Assembly: GCF_910592395.1 (NCBI RefSeq)
Contig: NC_088322.1
Location: forward strand, 2,668,001 to 2,732,000
Direction: 5' to 3'
Source of the DNA: Lineus longissimus
Lineage: Eukaryota > Nemertea > Pilidiophora > Heteronemertea > Lineidae
Length of the DNA: 64,000 nucleotides
In this document: one piece after another, positions 50,032 to 62,697 of the stretch
Numbering within the stretch: position 1 is the stretch's first letter
Layout: the number at the start of each line of letters is the position of its first letter
Notes under the pieces: model-generated
Database searches by the model: none
The model's input: the letters and a program-made list of their open reading frames with translations, nothing else
What the model was told of the DNA's origin: nothing
Program-made: the position numbers and the translations under genes

Positions 50032-53000
50032 GTCACCTAGCACAAGGAACAGTCTCAAGAGTCACTCTGTATCACCTAGCACAAGGAACAGTCTCACTCT
50101 GTGTCACCTAACACAAGGAACAGTCTCAAGAGTCACTCTGTGTCACCTAGCACAAGGAACAGTCTCACTCTGTGTCACCTTGCACAAGGAACAGTCTCAA
50201 GAGTCACTCTGTGTCACCTAGTACAAGAAACAGTCTCACTCTGTGTCACCTAGTACAAGAAACAGTCTCAAGAGTCACTCTGTGTCACCAAGCACAAGAA
50301 ACAGTCTCAAGAGTCACTCTGTGTCACCTAGTACAAGAAACAGTCTCACTCTGTGTCACCTAACACAAGAAACTGTCTCAAGAGTCACTCTGTGTCACCT
50401 AGTACAAGGAACAGTCTCACTCTGTCTCACCTAGCACAAGGAACAGTCTCAAGAGTCCCTCTGTGTCACCTAGTACAAGAAACAGTCTCACTCTGTGTCA
50501 CCAAGTACAAGAAACAGTCTCAAGAGTCACTCTGTGTCACCTAGTACAAGAAACAGTCTCAAGAGTCACTCTGTGTCACCTAGCACAAGAAACAGTCTCA
50601 AGAGTCACTCTGTGTCACCTAGCACAAGGAACAGTCTCACTCTGTGTCGCCTAGCACAAGGAAAAGTCTCAAGAGTCACTCTATGTCACCTAGTACAAGA
50701 AACAGTCTCACTCTGTGTCACCTAGTACAACAAACAGTCTCAAGAGTCACTCTGAGTAACCTAGTACAAGAAACAGTCTCAAGAGTCACTCTGTGTCACC
50801 TAGCACAAGAAACAGTCTCAAGTGTCACTCTGTGTCACCTAGTACAAGGAATGGTCTCAAGAGTCACTCTGTGTCACCTAGTACAAGGAATGGTCTCAAG
50901 AGTCACTCTGTGTCACCTAGCACAAGAAACTGTCTCAAGAGTCACTCTGTGTCACCTAGTACAAGGAATGGTCTCAAGAGTCACTCTGTGTCACCTAGTA
51001 CAAGGAATGGTCTCAAGAGTCACTCTGTGTCACCTAGCACAAGAAACTGTCTCAAGAGTCACTCTGTGTCACCTAGTACAAGGAATGGTCTCAAGAGTCA
51101 CTCTGTGTCACCTAGTACAAGGAATGGTCTCAAGAGTCACTCTGTGTCACCTAGCACAAGAAACTGTATCAAGAGTCAATCTGTGTCACCTAGCACAAGG
51201 AACAGTCTCAAGAGTCACTCTGTGTCACCTAGCACAAGAAACTGTCTCAAGAGTCACTCTGTGTCACCTAGTACAAGGAATGGTCTCAAGAGTCACTCTG
51301 TGCCACCTAGTACAAGGAGTGGTCTCAAGAGTCACTCTGTGTCACCTAGTACAAGGAATGGTCTCAAGAGTCACTCTGTGTCACCTAGCACAAGAAACTG
51401 TCTCAAGAGTCACTCTGTGTCACCTAGCACAAGGAACAGTCTCACTCTGTGTCACCTAACACAAGGAACAGTCTCAAGAGTCACTTTGTGTCACCTAACA
51501 CAAGGAACAGTCTCACTCTGTGTCACCTAGCACAAGGAACAGTCTCAAGAGTCACTCTGTATCACCTAGCACAAGGAACAGTCTCACTCTGTGTCACCTA
51601 ACACAAGGAACAGTCTCAAGAGTCACTCTGTGTCACCTAGCACAAGGAACAGTCTCACTCTGTGTCACCTTGCACAAGGAACAGTCTCAAGAGTCACTCT
51701 GTGTCACCTAGTACAAGGAACAATCTCACTCTGTGTCACCTAGCACAAGGAACAGTCTCAAGAGTCACTCTGTGTCACCTAGTACAAGGAACGGTCTCAA
51801 GAGTCACTCTGTGTCACCTAGTACAAGGAACAGTCTCACTCTGTGTCACCTACCACAAGGAACAGTCTCACTCTGTGTCACCTAGCACAAGGAACAGTCT
51901 CAAGAGTCACTCTGTGTCACCTAGCACAAGGAACAGTCTCACTCTGTGTCACCTAACACAAGGAACAGTCTCAAGAGTCACTCTGTGTCACCTTGCACAA
52001 GGAACAGTCTCACTCTGTGTCAACTAACACAAGGAACAGTCTCAAGAGTCACTCTGTGTCACCTAGCACAAGGAACAGTCTCACTCTGTGTCACCTAGCA
52101 CAAGGAACAGTCTCAAGAGTCACTCTGTATCACCTAGCACAAGGAACAGTCTCACTCTGTGTCACCTAGCACAAGGAACAGTCTCAAGAGTCACTCTGTG
52201 TCACCTAGCACAAGGAACAGTCTCACTCTGTGTCACCTAGCACAAGGAACAGTCTCAAGAGTCACTCTGTGTCACCTAGCACAAGGAACAGTCTCACTCT
52301 GTGTCACCTAACACAAGGAACAGTCTCAAGAGTCACTCTGTGTCACCTAGTACAAGGAACAGTCTCAAGAGTCACTCTGTGTCACCTAGTACAAGGAATG
52401 GTCTCAAGAGTCACTCTGTGTCACCTAGCACAAGGAAGAGTCTCAAGAGTCACTCTGTGTCACCTAGCACAAGGAACAGTCTCACTCTGTGTCGCCTAGC
52501 ACAAGGAAAAGTCTCAAGAGTCACTCTGTGTCACCAAGTACAAGAAACAGTCTCACTCTGTGTCACCTAGTACAAGAAACAGTCTCAAGAGTCACTCTGT
52601 GTCACCTAGTACAAGAAACAGTCTCAAGAGTCACTCTGTGTCACCTAGCACAAGAAACTGTCTCAAGAGTCACTCTATGTCACCTAGTACAAGGAATGGT
52701 CTCAAGAGTCACTCTGTGTCACCTAGTACAAGGAATGGTCTCAAGAGTCACTCTGTGTCACCTAGTACAAGGAATGGTCTCAAGAGTCACTCTGTGTCAC
52801 CTAGCACAAGAAACTGTCTCAAGAGTCACTCTGTGTCACCTAGTACAAGGAATGGTCTCAAGAGTCACTCTGTGTCACCTAGTACAAGGAATGGTCTCAA
52901 GAGTCACTCTGTGTCACCTAGCACAAGAAACTGTATCAAGAGTCACTCTGTGTCACCTAGCACAAGGAACAGTCTCAAGAGTCACTCTGTGTCACCTAGC

Positions 53001-53373
53001 ACAAGAAACTGTCTCAAGAGTCACTCTGTGTCACCTAGTACAAGGAATGGTCTCAAGAGTCACTCTGTGTCACCTAGTACAAGGAATGGTCTCAAGAGTC
53101 ACTCTGTGTCACCTAGTACAAGGAATGGTCTCAAGAGTCACTCTGTGTCACCCAGCACAAGAAACTGTCTCAAGAGTCACTCTGTGTCACCTAGTACAAG
53201 GAATGGTCTCAAGAGTCACTCTGTGTTACCTAGTTCAAGGAATGGTCTCAAGAGTCACTCTGTGTCACCTAGCACAATAAACTGTCTAAAGAGTCACTCT
53301 GTGTCACCTAGTACAAGGAATGGTCTCAAGAGTCACTCTGTGTCACCTAGTACAAGGAACAGTCTCAAGAGTC
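50032..53373. repeat. HOR copy, 3,342 bp (copy 2)
   Basis: It follows the preceding copy directly at +3,342. GTCGCC units are at 50,646 and 52,491. Cassettes are at 50,795-51,418 (with the GTGCCACC/GGAGTGG pair) and 52,640-53,380. Differences I saw include CAAGTGTCAC near 50,820, a 32-bp AGCAC unit near 52,064 in place of CTACTAC, and loss of the GTCAATC change in the NC variant unit near 52,940. The 3' edge differs: copy 1 ends with a CTAACAC unit at 50,000, this one with an NS and a GACACC unit (53,381). Confidence 0.9.
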
Positions 53374-53781
53374 ACTCTGTGACACCTAGTACAAGGAACA
53401 GTCTCACTCTGTGTCACCTAGCACAAGGAACAGTCTCAAGAGTCACTCTGTGTCACCTAGTACAAGGAACAATCTCACTCTGTGTCACCTAGCACAAGAA
53501 ACAGTCTCAAGAGTCACTCTGTGTCACCTAGCACAAGGAACAGTCTCAAGAGTCACTCTGTGTCACCTAGCACAAGGAACAGTCTCAAGAGTCACTCTGT
53601 GTCACCTAGCACAAGAAATAGTCTCACTCTGTGTCACCTAGCACAAGGAACAGTCTCAAGAGTCACTCTGTGTCACCTAGCACAAGGAACAGTCTCAAGA
53701 GTCACTCTGTGTCACCTAGCACAAGGAACAGTCTCAAGAGTCACTCTGTGTCACCTAGCACAAGAAACAGTCTCACTCTGT
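53374..53781. repeat. Junction from middle to east domain
   Basis: After the GACACC unit at 53,381 and the AACAATC unit near 53,470, the order changes to NS units of the west type (AAGAAATAG near 53,616). From about 53,483 to 54,801 it follows 3,570-4,888 at a constant offset of 49,913 bp. Confidence 0.87.
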
Positions 53782-55950
53782 GTCACCTAGCACAAGAAAC
53801 AGTCTCAAGAGTCACTCTGTGTCACCTAGCACAAGAAACAGTCTCACTCTGTGTCACCTAGCACAAGAAACAGTCTCAAGAGTCACTCTGTTTCACCTAG
53901 CACAAGAAACAGTCTCAAGAGTCACTCTGTGTCACCTAGCACAAGAAACAGTCTCACTCTGTGTCACCTAGCACAAGGAACAGTCTCAAGAGTCACTCTG
54001 TGTCACCTAGCACAAGGAACAGTCTCACTCTGTGTCACCTAGCACAAGGAACAGTCTCAAGAGTCACTCTGTGTCACATAGTACAAGGAACAGTCTCACT
54101 CTGTGTCACCTAGCACAATAAACAGTCTCAAGAGTCACTCTGTGTCACCTAGTACAAGGAACAGTCTCAAGAGTCACTCTGTGTCACCTAGTACAAGGAA
54201 CAGTCTCACTCTGTGTCACCTAGCACAAGGAACAGTCTCAAGAGTCACCCTGTGTCACCTAGTACAAGAAACAGTCTCACTATGTGTCACCTAGCACAAG
54301 AAACAGTCTCAAGAGTCACTCTGTGTCACCTAGCACAAGCAACAGTCTCAAGAGTCACTCTGTGTCACCTAACAGTCTCACTCTGTGTCACCTAGCACAA
54401 GGAACAGTCTCAAGAGTCACTCTGTGTCACCTAGCACAAGGAACAGTCTCAAGAGTCACTCTGTGTCACCTAGCACAAGAAACAGTCTCAAGAGTCACTC
54501 TGTGTCACCTAGCACAAGGAACAGTCTCACTCTGTGTCACCTAGCACAAGGAACAGTCTCAAGAGTCACTCTGTGTCACCTAGCACAAGGAACAGTCTCA
54601 AGAGTCACTCTGTGTCACCTAGCACAAGAAACAGTCTCAAGAGTCACTCTGTGTCACCTAGCACAAGAAACAGTCTCAAGAGTCACTCTGTGTCACCTAG
54701 CACAAGGAACAGTCTCAAGAGTCACTCTGTGTCACCTAGCACAAGGAACAGTCTCACTCTGTGTCACCTAGCACAAGGAACAGTCTCAAGAGTCACTCTG
54801 TGTCACCTAGCACAAGGAATGGTCTCAAGAGTCACTCTGTGTCACCTAGTACAAGGAATGGTCTCAAGAGTCACTCTGTGTCACCCAGCACAAGAAACTG
54901 TCTCAAGAGTCACTCTGTGTCACCTAGTACAAGGAATGGTCTCAAGAGTCACTCTGTGTTACCTAGTTCAAGGAATGGTCTCAAGAGTCACTCTGTGTCA
55001 CCTAGCACAAGAAACTGTCTAAAGAGTCACTCTGTGTCACCTAGTACAAGGAATGGTCTCAAGAGTCACTCTGTGTCACCTAGCACAAGGAAGAGTCTCA
55101 AGAGTCACTCTGTGTCACCTAGCACAAGGAACAGTCTCACTCTGTGTCGCCTAGCACAAGGAAAAGTCTCAAGAGTCACTCTGTGTCACCAAGTACAAGA
55201 AACAGTCTCACTCTGTGTCACCTAGTACAAGAAACAGTCTCAAGAGTCACTCTGTGTCACCTAGTACAAGAAACAGTCTCAAGAGTCACTCTGTGTCACC
55301 TAGCACAAGAAACTGTCTCAAGAGTCACTCTATGTCACCTAGTACAAGGAATGGTCTCAAGAGTCACTCTGTGTCACCTAGTACAAGGAATGGTCTCAAG
55401 AGTCACTCTGTGTCACCTAGTACAAGGAATGGTCTCAAGAGTCACTCTGTGTCACCTAGCACAAGAAACTGTCTCAAGAGTCACTCTGTGTCACCTAGTA
55501 CAAGGAATGGTCTCAAGAGTCACTCTGTGTCACCTAGTACAAGGAATGGTCTCAAGAGTCACTCTGTGTCACCTAGCACAAGAAACTGTATCAAGAGTCA
55601 ATCTGTGTCACCTAGCACAAGGAACAGTCTCAAGAGTCACTCTGTGTCACCTAGCACAAGAAACTGTCTCAAGAGTCACTCTGTGTCACCTAGTACAAGG
55701 AATGGTCTCAAGAGTCACTCTGTGTCACCTAGTACAAGGAATGGTCTCAAGAGTCACTCTGTGTCACCCAGCACAAGAAACTGTCTCAAGAGTCACTCTG
55801 TGTCACCTAGTACAAGGAATGGTCTCAAGAGTCACTCTGTGTCACCTAGCACAAGGAACAGTCTCAAGAGTCACTCTGTGTCACCTAGCACAAGGAACAG
55901 TCTCAAGAGTCACTCTGTGTCACCTAGCACAAGAAACAGTCTCACTCTGT
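53782..55950. repeat. East HOR copy, 2,169 bp
   Basis: West-type units with a CACAATAAAC unit at 54,105 and a 23-bp unit at 54,364-54,386 are joined at 54,802 to a trimmed cassette (54,802-55,074, including CCCAGC and GTTACC/AGTTC units), then an AAGAG unit, GTCGCC at 55,146 and a second cassette (55,295-55,840). CTGTTTCACC near 53,890 and CACATAGTAC near 54,076 are private. Confidence 0.9.
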
Positions 55951-58605
55951 GTCACCTAGCACAAGAAACAGTCTCAAGAGTCACTCTGTGTCACCTAGCA
56001 CAAGAAACAGTCTCACTCTGTGTCACCTAGCACAAGAAACAGTCTCAAGAGTCACTCTGTGTCACCTAGCACAAGAAACAGTCTCAAGAGTCACTCTGTG
56101 TCACCTAGCACAAGAAACAGTCTCACTTTGTGTCACCTAGCACAAGGAACAGTCTCAAGAGTCACTCTGTGTCACCTAGCACAAGGAACAGTCTCACTCT
56201 GTGTCACCTAGCACAAGGAACAGTCTCAAGAGTCACTCTGTGTCACCTAGTACAAGGAACAGTCTCACTCTGTGTCACCTAGCACAATAAACAGTCTCAA
56301 GAGTCACTCTGTGTCACCTAGTACAAGGAACAGTCTCAAGAGTCACTCTGTGTCACCTAGTACAAGGAACAGTCTCACTCTGTGTCACCTAGCACAAGGA
56401 ACAGTCTCAAGAGTCACCCTGTGTCACCTAGTACAAGAAACAGTCTCACTATGTGTCACCTAGCACAAGAAACAGTCTCAAGAGTCACTCTGTGTCACCT
56501 AGCACAAGCAACAGTCTCAAGAGTCACTCTGTGTCACCTAACAGTCTCACTCTGTGTCACCTAGCACAAGGAACAGTCTCAAGAGTCACTCTGTGTCACC
56601 TAGCACAAGGAACAGTCTCAAGAGTCACTCTGTGTCACCTAGCACAAGAAACAGTCTCAAGAGTCACTCTGTGTCACCTAGCACAAGGAACAGTCTCACT
56701 CTGTGTCACCTAGCACAAGGAACAGTCTCAAGAGTCACTCTGTGTCACCTAGCACAAGGAACAGTCTCAAGAGTCACTCTGTGTCACCTAGCACAAGAAA
56801 CAGTCTCAAGAGTCACTCTGTGTCACCTAGCACAAGAAACAGTCTCAAGAGTCACTCTGTGTCACCTAGCACAAGGAACAGTCTCAAGAGTCACTCTGTG
56901 TCACCTAGCACAAGGAACAGTCTCACTCTGTGTCACCTAGCACAAGGAACAGTCTCAAGAGTCACTCTGTGTCACCTAGCACAAGGAATGGTCTCAAGAG
57001 TCACTCTGTGTCACCTAGTACAAGGAATGGTCTCAAGAGTCACTCTGTGTCACCCAGCACAAGAAACTGTCTCAAGAGTCACTCTGTGTCACCTAGTACA
57101 AGGAATGGTCTCAAGAGTCACTCTGTGTTACCTAGTTCAAGGAATGGTCTCAAGAGTCACTCTGTGTCACCTAGCACAAGAAACTGTCTAAAGAGTCACT
57201 CTGTGTCACCTAGTACAAGGAATGGTCTCAAGAGTCACTCTGTGTCACCTAGCACAAGGAAGAGTCTCAAGAGTCACTCTGTGTCACCTAGCACAAGGAA
57301 CAGTCTCACTCTGTGTCGCCTAGCACAAGGAAAAGTCTCAAGAGTCACTCTGTGTCACCAAGTACAAGAAACAGTCTCACTCTGTGTCACCTAGTACAAG
57401 AAACAGTCTCAAGAGTCACTCTGTGTCACCTAGTACAAGAAACAGTCTCAAGAGTCACTCTGTGTCACCTAGCACAAGAAACTGTCTCAAGAGTCACTCT
57501 GTGTCACCTAGTACAAGGAATGGTCTCAAGAGTCACTCTGTGTCACCTAGTACAAGGAATGGTCTCAAGAGTCACTCTGTGTCACCTAGTACAAGGAATG
57601 GTCTCAAGAGTCACTCTGTGTCACCTAGCACAAGAAACTGTCTCAAGAGTCACTCTGTGTCACCTAGTACAAGGAATGGTCTCAAGAGTCACTCTGTGTC
57701 ACCTAGTACAAGGAATGGTCTCAAGAGTCACTCTGTGTCACCTAGCACAAGAAACTGTATCAAGAGTCAATCTGTGTCACCTAGCACAAGGAACAGTCTC
57801 AAGAGTCACTCTGTGTCACCTAGCACAAGAAACTGTCTCAAGAGTCACTCTGTGTCACCTAGTACAAGGAATGGTATCAAGAGTCACTCTGTGTCACCTA
57901 GTACAAGGAATGGTCTCAAGAGTCACTCTGTGTCACCTAGTACAAGGAATGGTCTCAAGAGTCACTCTGTGTCACCCAGCACAAGAAACTGTCTCAAGAG
58001 TCACTCTGTGTCACCTAGTACAAGGAATGGTCTCAAGAGTCACTCTGTGTTACCTAGTACAAGGAATGGTCTCAAGAGTCACTCTGTGTCACCTAGCACA
58101 AGAAACTGTCTCAAGAGTCACTCTGTGTCACCTAGTACAAGGAATGGTCTCAAGAGTCACTCTGTGTCACCTAGTACAAGGAACAGTCTCAAGAGTCACT
58201 CTGTGACACCTAGTACAAGGAACAGTCTCACTCTGTGTCACCTAGCACAAGGAACAGTCTCAAGAGTCACCCTGTGTCACCTAGTACAAGGAACAATCTC
58301 ACTCTGTGTCACCTAGCACAAGAAACAGTCTCAAGAGTCACTCTGTGTCACCTAGCACAAGGAACAGTCTCAAGAGTCACTCTGTGTCACCTAGCACAAG
58401 GAACAGTCTCAAGAGTCACTCTGTGTCACCTAGCACAAGAAACAGTCTCACTCTGTGTCACCTAGCACAAGGAACAGTCTCAAGAGTCACTCTGTGTCAC
58501 CTAGCACAAGGAACAGTCTCAAGAGTCACTCTGTGTCACCTAGCACAAGGAACAGTCTCAAGAGTCACTCTGTGTCACCTAGCACAAGAAACAGTCTCAC
58601 TCTGT
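55951..58605. repeat. East HOR copy, 2,655 bp
   Basis: It matches the previous copy at +2,169 through the 23-bp unit (56,533-56,555), the trimmed cassette (56,971-57,243) and GTCGCC at 57,315. It then has the full 19-unit cassette (57,464-58,204) in place of the 14-unit one and ends through the GACACC unit at 58,205. A private GGTATCAAG near 57,873 is shared with 60,906. Confidence 0.9.
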
Positions 58606-59664
58606 GTCACCTAGCACAAGAAACAGTCTCAAGAGTCACTCTGTGTCACCTAGCACAAGAAACAGTCTCACTCTGTGTCACCTAGCACAAGAAACAGTCT
58701 CAAGAGTCACTCTGTGTCACCTAGCACAAGAAACAGTCTCAAGAGTCACTCTGTGTCACCTAGCACAAGAAACAGTCTCACTCTGTGTCACCTAGCACAA
58801 GGAACAGTCTCAAGAGTCACTCTGTGTCACCTAGCACAAGGAACAGTCTCACTCTGTGTCACCTAGCACAAGGAACAGTCTCAAGAGTCACTCTGTGTCA
58901 CCTAGTACAAGGAACAGTCTCACTCTGTGTCACCTAGCACAATAAACAGTCTCAAGAGTCACTCTGTGTCACCTAGTACTAGGAACAGTCTCAAGAGTCA
59001 CTCTGTGTCACCTAGTACAAGGAACAGTCTCACTCTGTGTCACCTAGCACAAGGAACAGTCTCAAGAGTCACCCTGTGTCACCTAGTACAAGAAACAGTC
59101 TCACTATGTGTCACCTAGCACAAGAAACAGTCTCAAGAGTCACTCTGTGTCACCTAGCACAAGCAACAGTCTCAAGAGTCACTCTGTGTCACCTAACAGT
59201 CTCACTCTGTGTCACCTAGCACAAGGAACAGTCTCAAGAGTCACTCTGTGTCACCTAGCACAAGGAACAGTCTCAAGAGTCACTCTGTGTCACCTAGCAC
59301 AAGAAACAGTCTCAAGAGTCACTCTGTGTCACCTAGCACAAGGAACAGTCTCACTCTGTGTCACCTAGCACAAGGAACAGTCTCAAGAGTCACTCTGTGT
59401 CACCTAGCACAAGGAACAGTCTCAAGAGTCACTCTGTGTCACCTAGCACAAGAAACAGTCTCAAGAGTCACTCTGTGTCACCTAGCACAAGAAACAGTCT
59501 CAAGAGTCACTCTGTGTCACCTAGCACAAGGAACAGTCTCAAGAGTCACTCTGTGTCACCTAGCACAAGGAACAGTCTCAAGAGTCACTCTGTGTCACCT
59601 AGCACAAGGAACAGTCTCAAGAGTCACTCTGTGTCACCTAGCACAAGAAACAGTCTCACTCTGT
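58606..59664. repeat. East HOR copy, 1,059 bp, no cassette
   Basis: This copy has only the west-type part: a CACAATAAAC unit at 58,929, a 23-bp unit at 59,188-59,210 and a run of 39-bp NS units. A private TAGTACTAGG lies near 58,977. It has neither NG/NC cassette nor GTCGCC unit. Confidence 0.9.
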
Positions 59665-61638
59665 GTCACCTAGCACAAGAAACAGTCTCAAGAGTCACTC
59701 TGTGTCACCTAGCACAAGAAACAGTCTCACTCTGTGTCACCTAGCACAAGAAACAGTCTCAAGAGTCACTCTGTGTCACCTAGCACAAGAAACAGTCTCA
59801 AGAGTCACTCTGTGTCACCTAGCACAAGAAACAGTCTCACTCTGTGTCACCTAGCACAAGGAACAGTCTCAAGAGTCACTCTGTGTCACCTAGCACAAGG
59901 AACAGTCTCACTCTGTGTCACCTAGCACAAGGAACAGTCTCAAGAGTCACTCTGTGTCACCTAGTACAAGGAACAGTCTCACTCTGTGTCACCTAGCACA
60001 ATAAACAGTCTCAAGAGTCACTCTGTGTCACCTAGTACAAGGAACAGTCTCAAGAGTCACTCTGTGTCACCTAGTACAAGGAACAGTCTCACTCTGTGTC
60101 ACCTAGCACAAGGAACAGTCTCAAGAGTCACCCTGTGTCACCTAGTACAAGAAACAGTCTCACTATGTGTCACCTAGCACAAGAAACAGTCTCAAGAGTC
60201 ACTCTGTGTCACCTAGCACAAGCAACAGTCTCAAGAGTCACTCTGTGTCACCTAACAGTCTCACTCTGTGTCACCTAGCACAAGGAACAGTCTCAAGAGT
60301 CACTCTGTGTCACCTAGCACAAGGAACAGTCTCAAGAGTCACTCTGTGTCACCTAGCACAAGAAACAGTCTCAAGAGTCACTCTGTGTCACCTAGCACAA
60401 GGAACAGTCTCACTCTGTGTCACCTAGCACAAGGAACAGTCTCAAGAGTCACTCTGTGTCACCTAGTACAAGAAACAGTCTCAAGAGTCACTCTGTGTCA
60501 CCTAGCACAAGAAACTGTCTCAAGAGTCACTCTATGTCACCTAGTACAAGGAATGGTCTCAAGAGTCACTCTGTGTCACCTAGTACAAGGAATGGTCTCA
60601 AGAGTCACTCTGTGTCACCTAGTACAAGGAATGGTCTCAAGAGTCACTCTGTGTCACCTAGCACAAGAAACTGTCTCAAGAGTCACTCTGTGTCACCTAG
60701 TACAAGGAATGGTCTCAAGAGTCACTCTGTGTCACCTAGTACAAGGAATGGTCTCAAGAGTCACTCTGTGTCACCTAGCACAAGAAACTGTATCAAGAGT
60801 CAATCTGTGTCACCTAGCACAAGGAACAGTCTCAAGAGTCACTCTGTGTCACCTAGCACAAGAAACTGTCTCAAGAGTCACTCTGTGTCACCTAGTACAA
60901 GGAATGGTATCAAGAGTCACTCTGTGTCACCTAGTACAAGGAATGGTCTCAAGAGTCACTCTGTGTCACCTAGTACAAGGAATGGTCTCAAGAGTCACTC
61001 TGTGTCACCCAGCACAAGAAACTGTCTCAAGAGTCACTCTGTGTCACCTAGTACAAGGAATGGTCTCAAGAGTCACTCTGTGTTACCTAGTTCAAGGAAT
61101 GGTCTCAAGAGTCACTCTGTGTCACCTAGCACAAGAAACTGTCTAAAGAGTCACTCTGTGTCACCTAGTACAAGGAATGGTCTCAAGAGTCACTCTGTGT
61201 CACCTAGTACAAGGAACAGTCTCAAGAGTCACTCTGTGACACCTAGTACAAGGAACAGTCTCACTCTGTGTCACCTAGCACAAGGAACAGTCTCAAGAGT
61301 CACTCTGTGTCACCTAGTACAAGGAACAATCTCACTCTGTGTCACCTAGCACAAGGAACAGTCTCAAGAGTCACTCTGTGTCACCTAGCACAAGGAACAG
61401 TCTCAAGAGTCACTCTGTGTCACCTAGCACAAGGAACAGTCTCAAGAGTCACTCTGTGTCACCTAGCACAAGAAATAGTCTCACTCTGTGTCACCTAGCA
61501 CAAGGAACAGTCTCAAGAGTCACTCTGTGTCACCTAGCACAAGGAACAGTCTCAAGAGTCACTCTGTGTCACCTAGCACAAGGAACAGTCTCAAGAGTCA
61601 CTCTGTGTCACCTAGCACAAGAAACAGTCTCACTCTGT
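59665..61638. repeat. East HOR copy, 1,974 bp
   Basis: It has a CACAATAAAC unit at 59,988 and a 23-bp unit at 60,247-60,269. At about 60,458 it passes directly into a full 19-unit cassette (60,497-61,237) with no GTCGCC unit between, so the junction differs from those at 54.8 and 57.0 kb. A GACACC unit lies at 61,238. Confidence 0.9.
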
Positions 61639-62697
61639 GTCACCTAGCACAAGGAACAGTCTCAAGAGTCACTCTGTGTCACCTAGCACAAGAAACAGTC
61701 TCACTCTGTGTCACCTAGCACAAGAAACAGTCTCAAGAGTCACTCTGTGTCACCTAGCACAAGAAACAGTCTCAAGAGTCACTCTGTGTCACCTAGCACA
61801 AGAAACAGTCTCACTCTGTGTCACCTAGCACAAGGAACAGTCTCAAGAGTCACTCTGTGTCACCTAGCACAAGGAACAGTCTCACTCTGTGTCACCTAGC
61901 ACAAGGAACAGTCTCAAGAGTCACTCTGTGTCACCTAGTACAAGGAACAGTCTCACTCTGTGTCACCTAGCACAATAAACAGTCTCCAGAGTCACTCTGT
62001 GTCACCTAGTACAAGGAACAGTCTCAAGAGTCACTCTGTGTCACCTAGTACAAGGAACAGTCTCACTCTGTGTCACCTAGCACAAGGAACAGTCTCAAGA
62101 GTCACTCTGTGTCACCTAGTACAAGAAACAGTCTCACTATGTGTCACCTAGCACAAGAAACAGTCTCAAGAGTCACTCTGTGTCACCTAGCACAAGCAAC
62201 AGTCTCAAGAGTCACTCTGTGTCACCTAACAGTCTCACTCTGTGTCACCTAGCACAAGGAACAGTCTCAAGAGTCACTCTGTGTCACCTAGCACAAGGAA
62301 CAGTCTCAAGAGTCACTCTGTGTCACCTAGCACAAGAAACAGTCTCAAGAGTCACTCTGTGTCACCTAGCACAAGGAACAGTCTCACTCTGTGTCACCTA
62401 GCACAAGGAACAGTCTCAAGAGTCACTCTGTGTCACCTAGCACAAGGAACAGTCTCAAGAGTCACTCTGTGTCACCTAGCACAAGAAACAGTCTCAAGAG
62501 TCACTCTGTGTCACCTAGCACAAGAAACAGTCTCAAGAGTCACTCTGTGTCACCTAGCACAAGGAACAGTCTCAAGAGTCACTCTGTGTCACCTAGCACA
62601 AGGAACAGTCTCAAGAGTCACTCTGTGTCACCTAGCACAAGGAACAGTCTCAAGAGTCACTCTGTGTCACCTAGCACAAGAAACAGTCTCACTCTGT
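61639..62697. repeat. East HOR copy, 1,059 bp, no cassette (second)
   Basis: It matches the 58,606 copy at +3,033. The CACAATAAAC unit is at 61,962, followed by private GTCTCCAGAG near 61,984. The 23-bp unit is at 62,221-62,243. Together with the preceding block it makes a 3,033-bp dimer-level repeat with 57,386 onward. Confidence 0.9.

Noticed and set aside
46690-53373. The 3,342-bp tandem copies as pure assembly artefact
   Set aside because: The two copies differ at several visible bases and at the 3' edge, so they are not an exact duplicate. Read-depth data would still be needed to exclude error elsewhere in the array.
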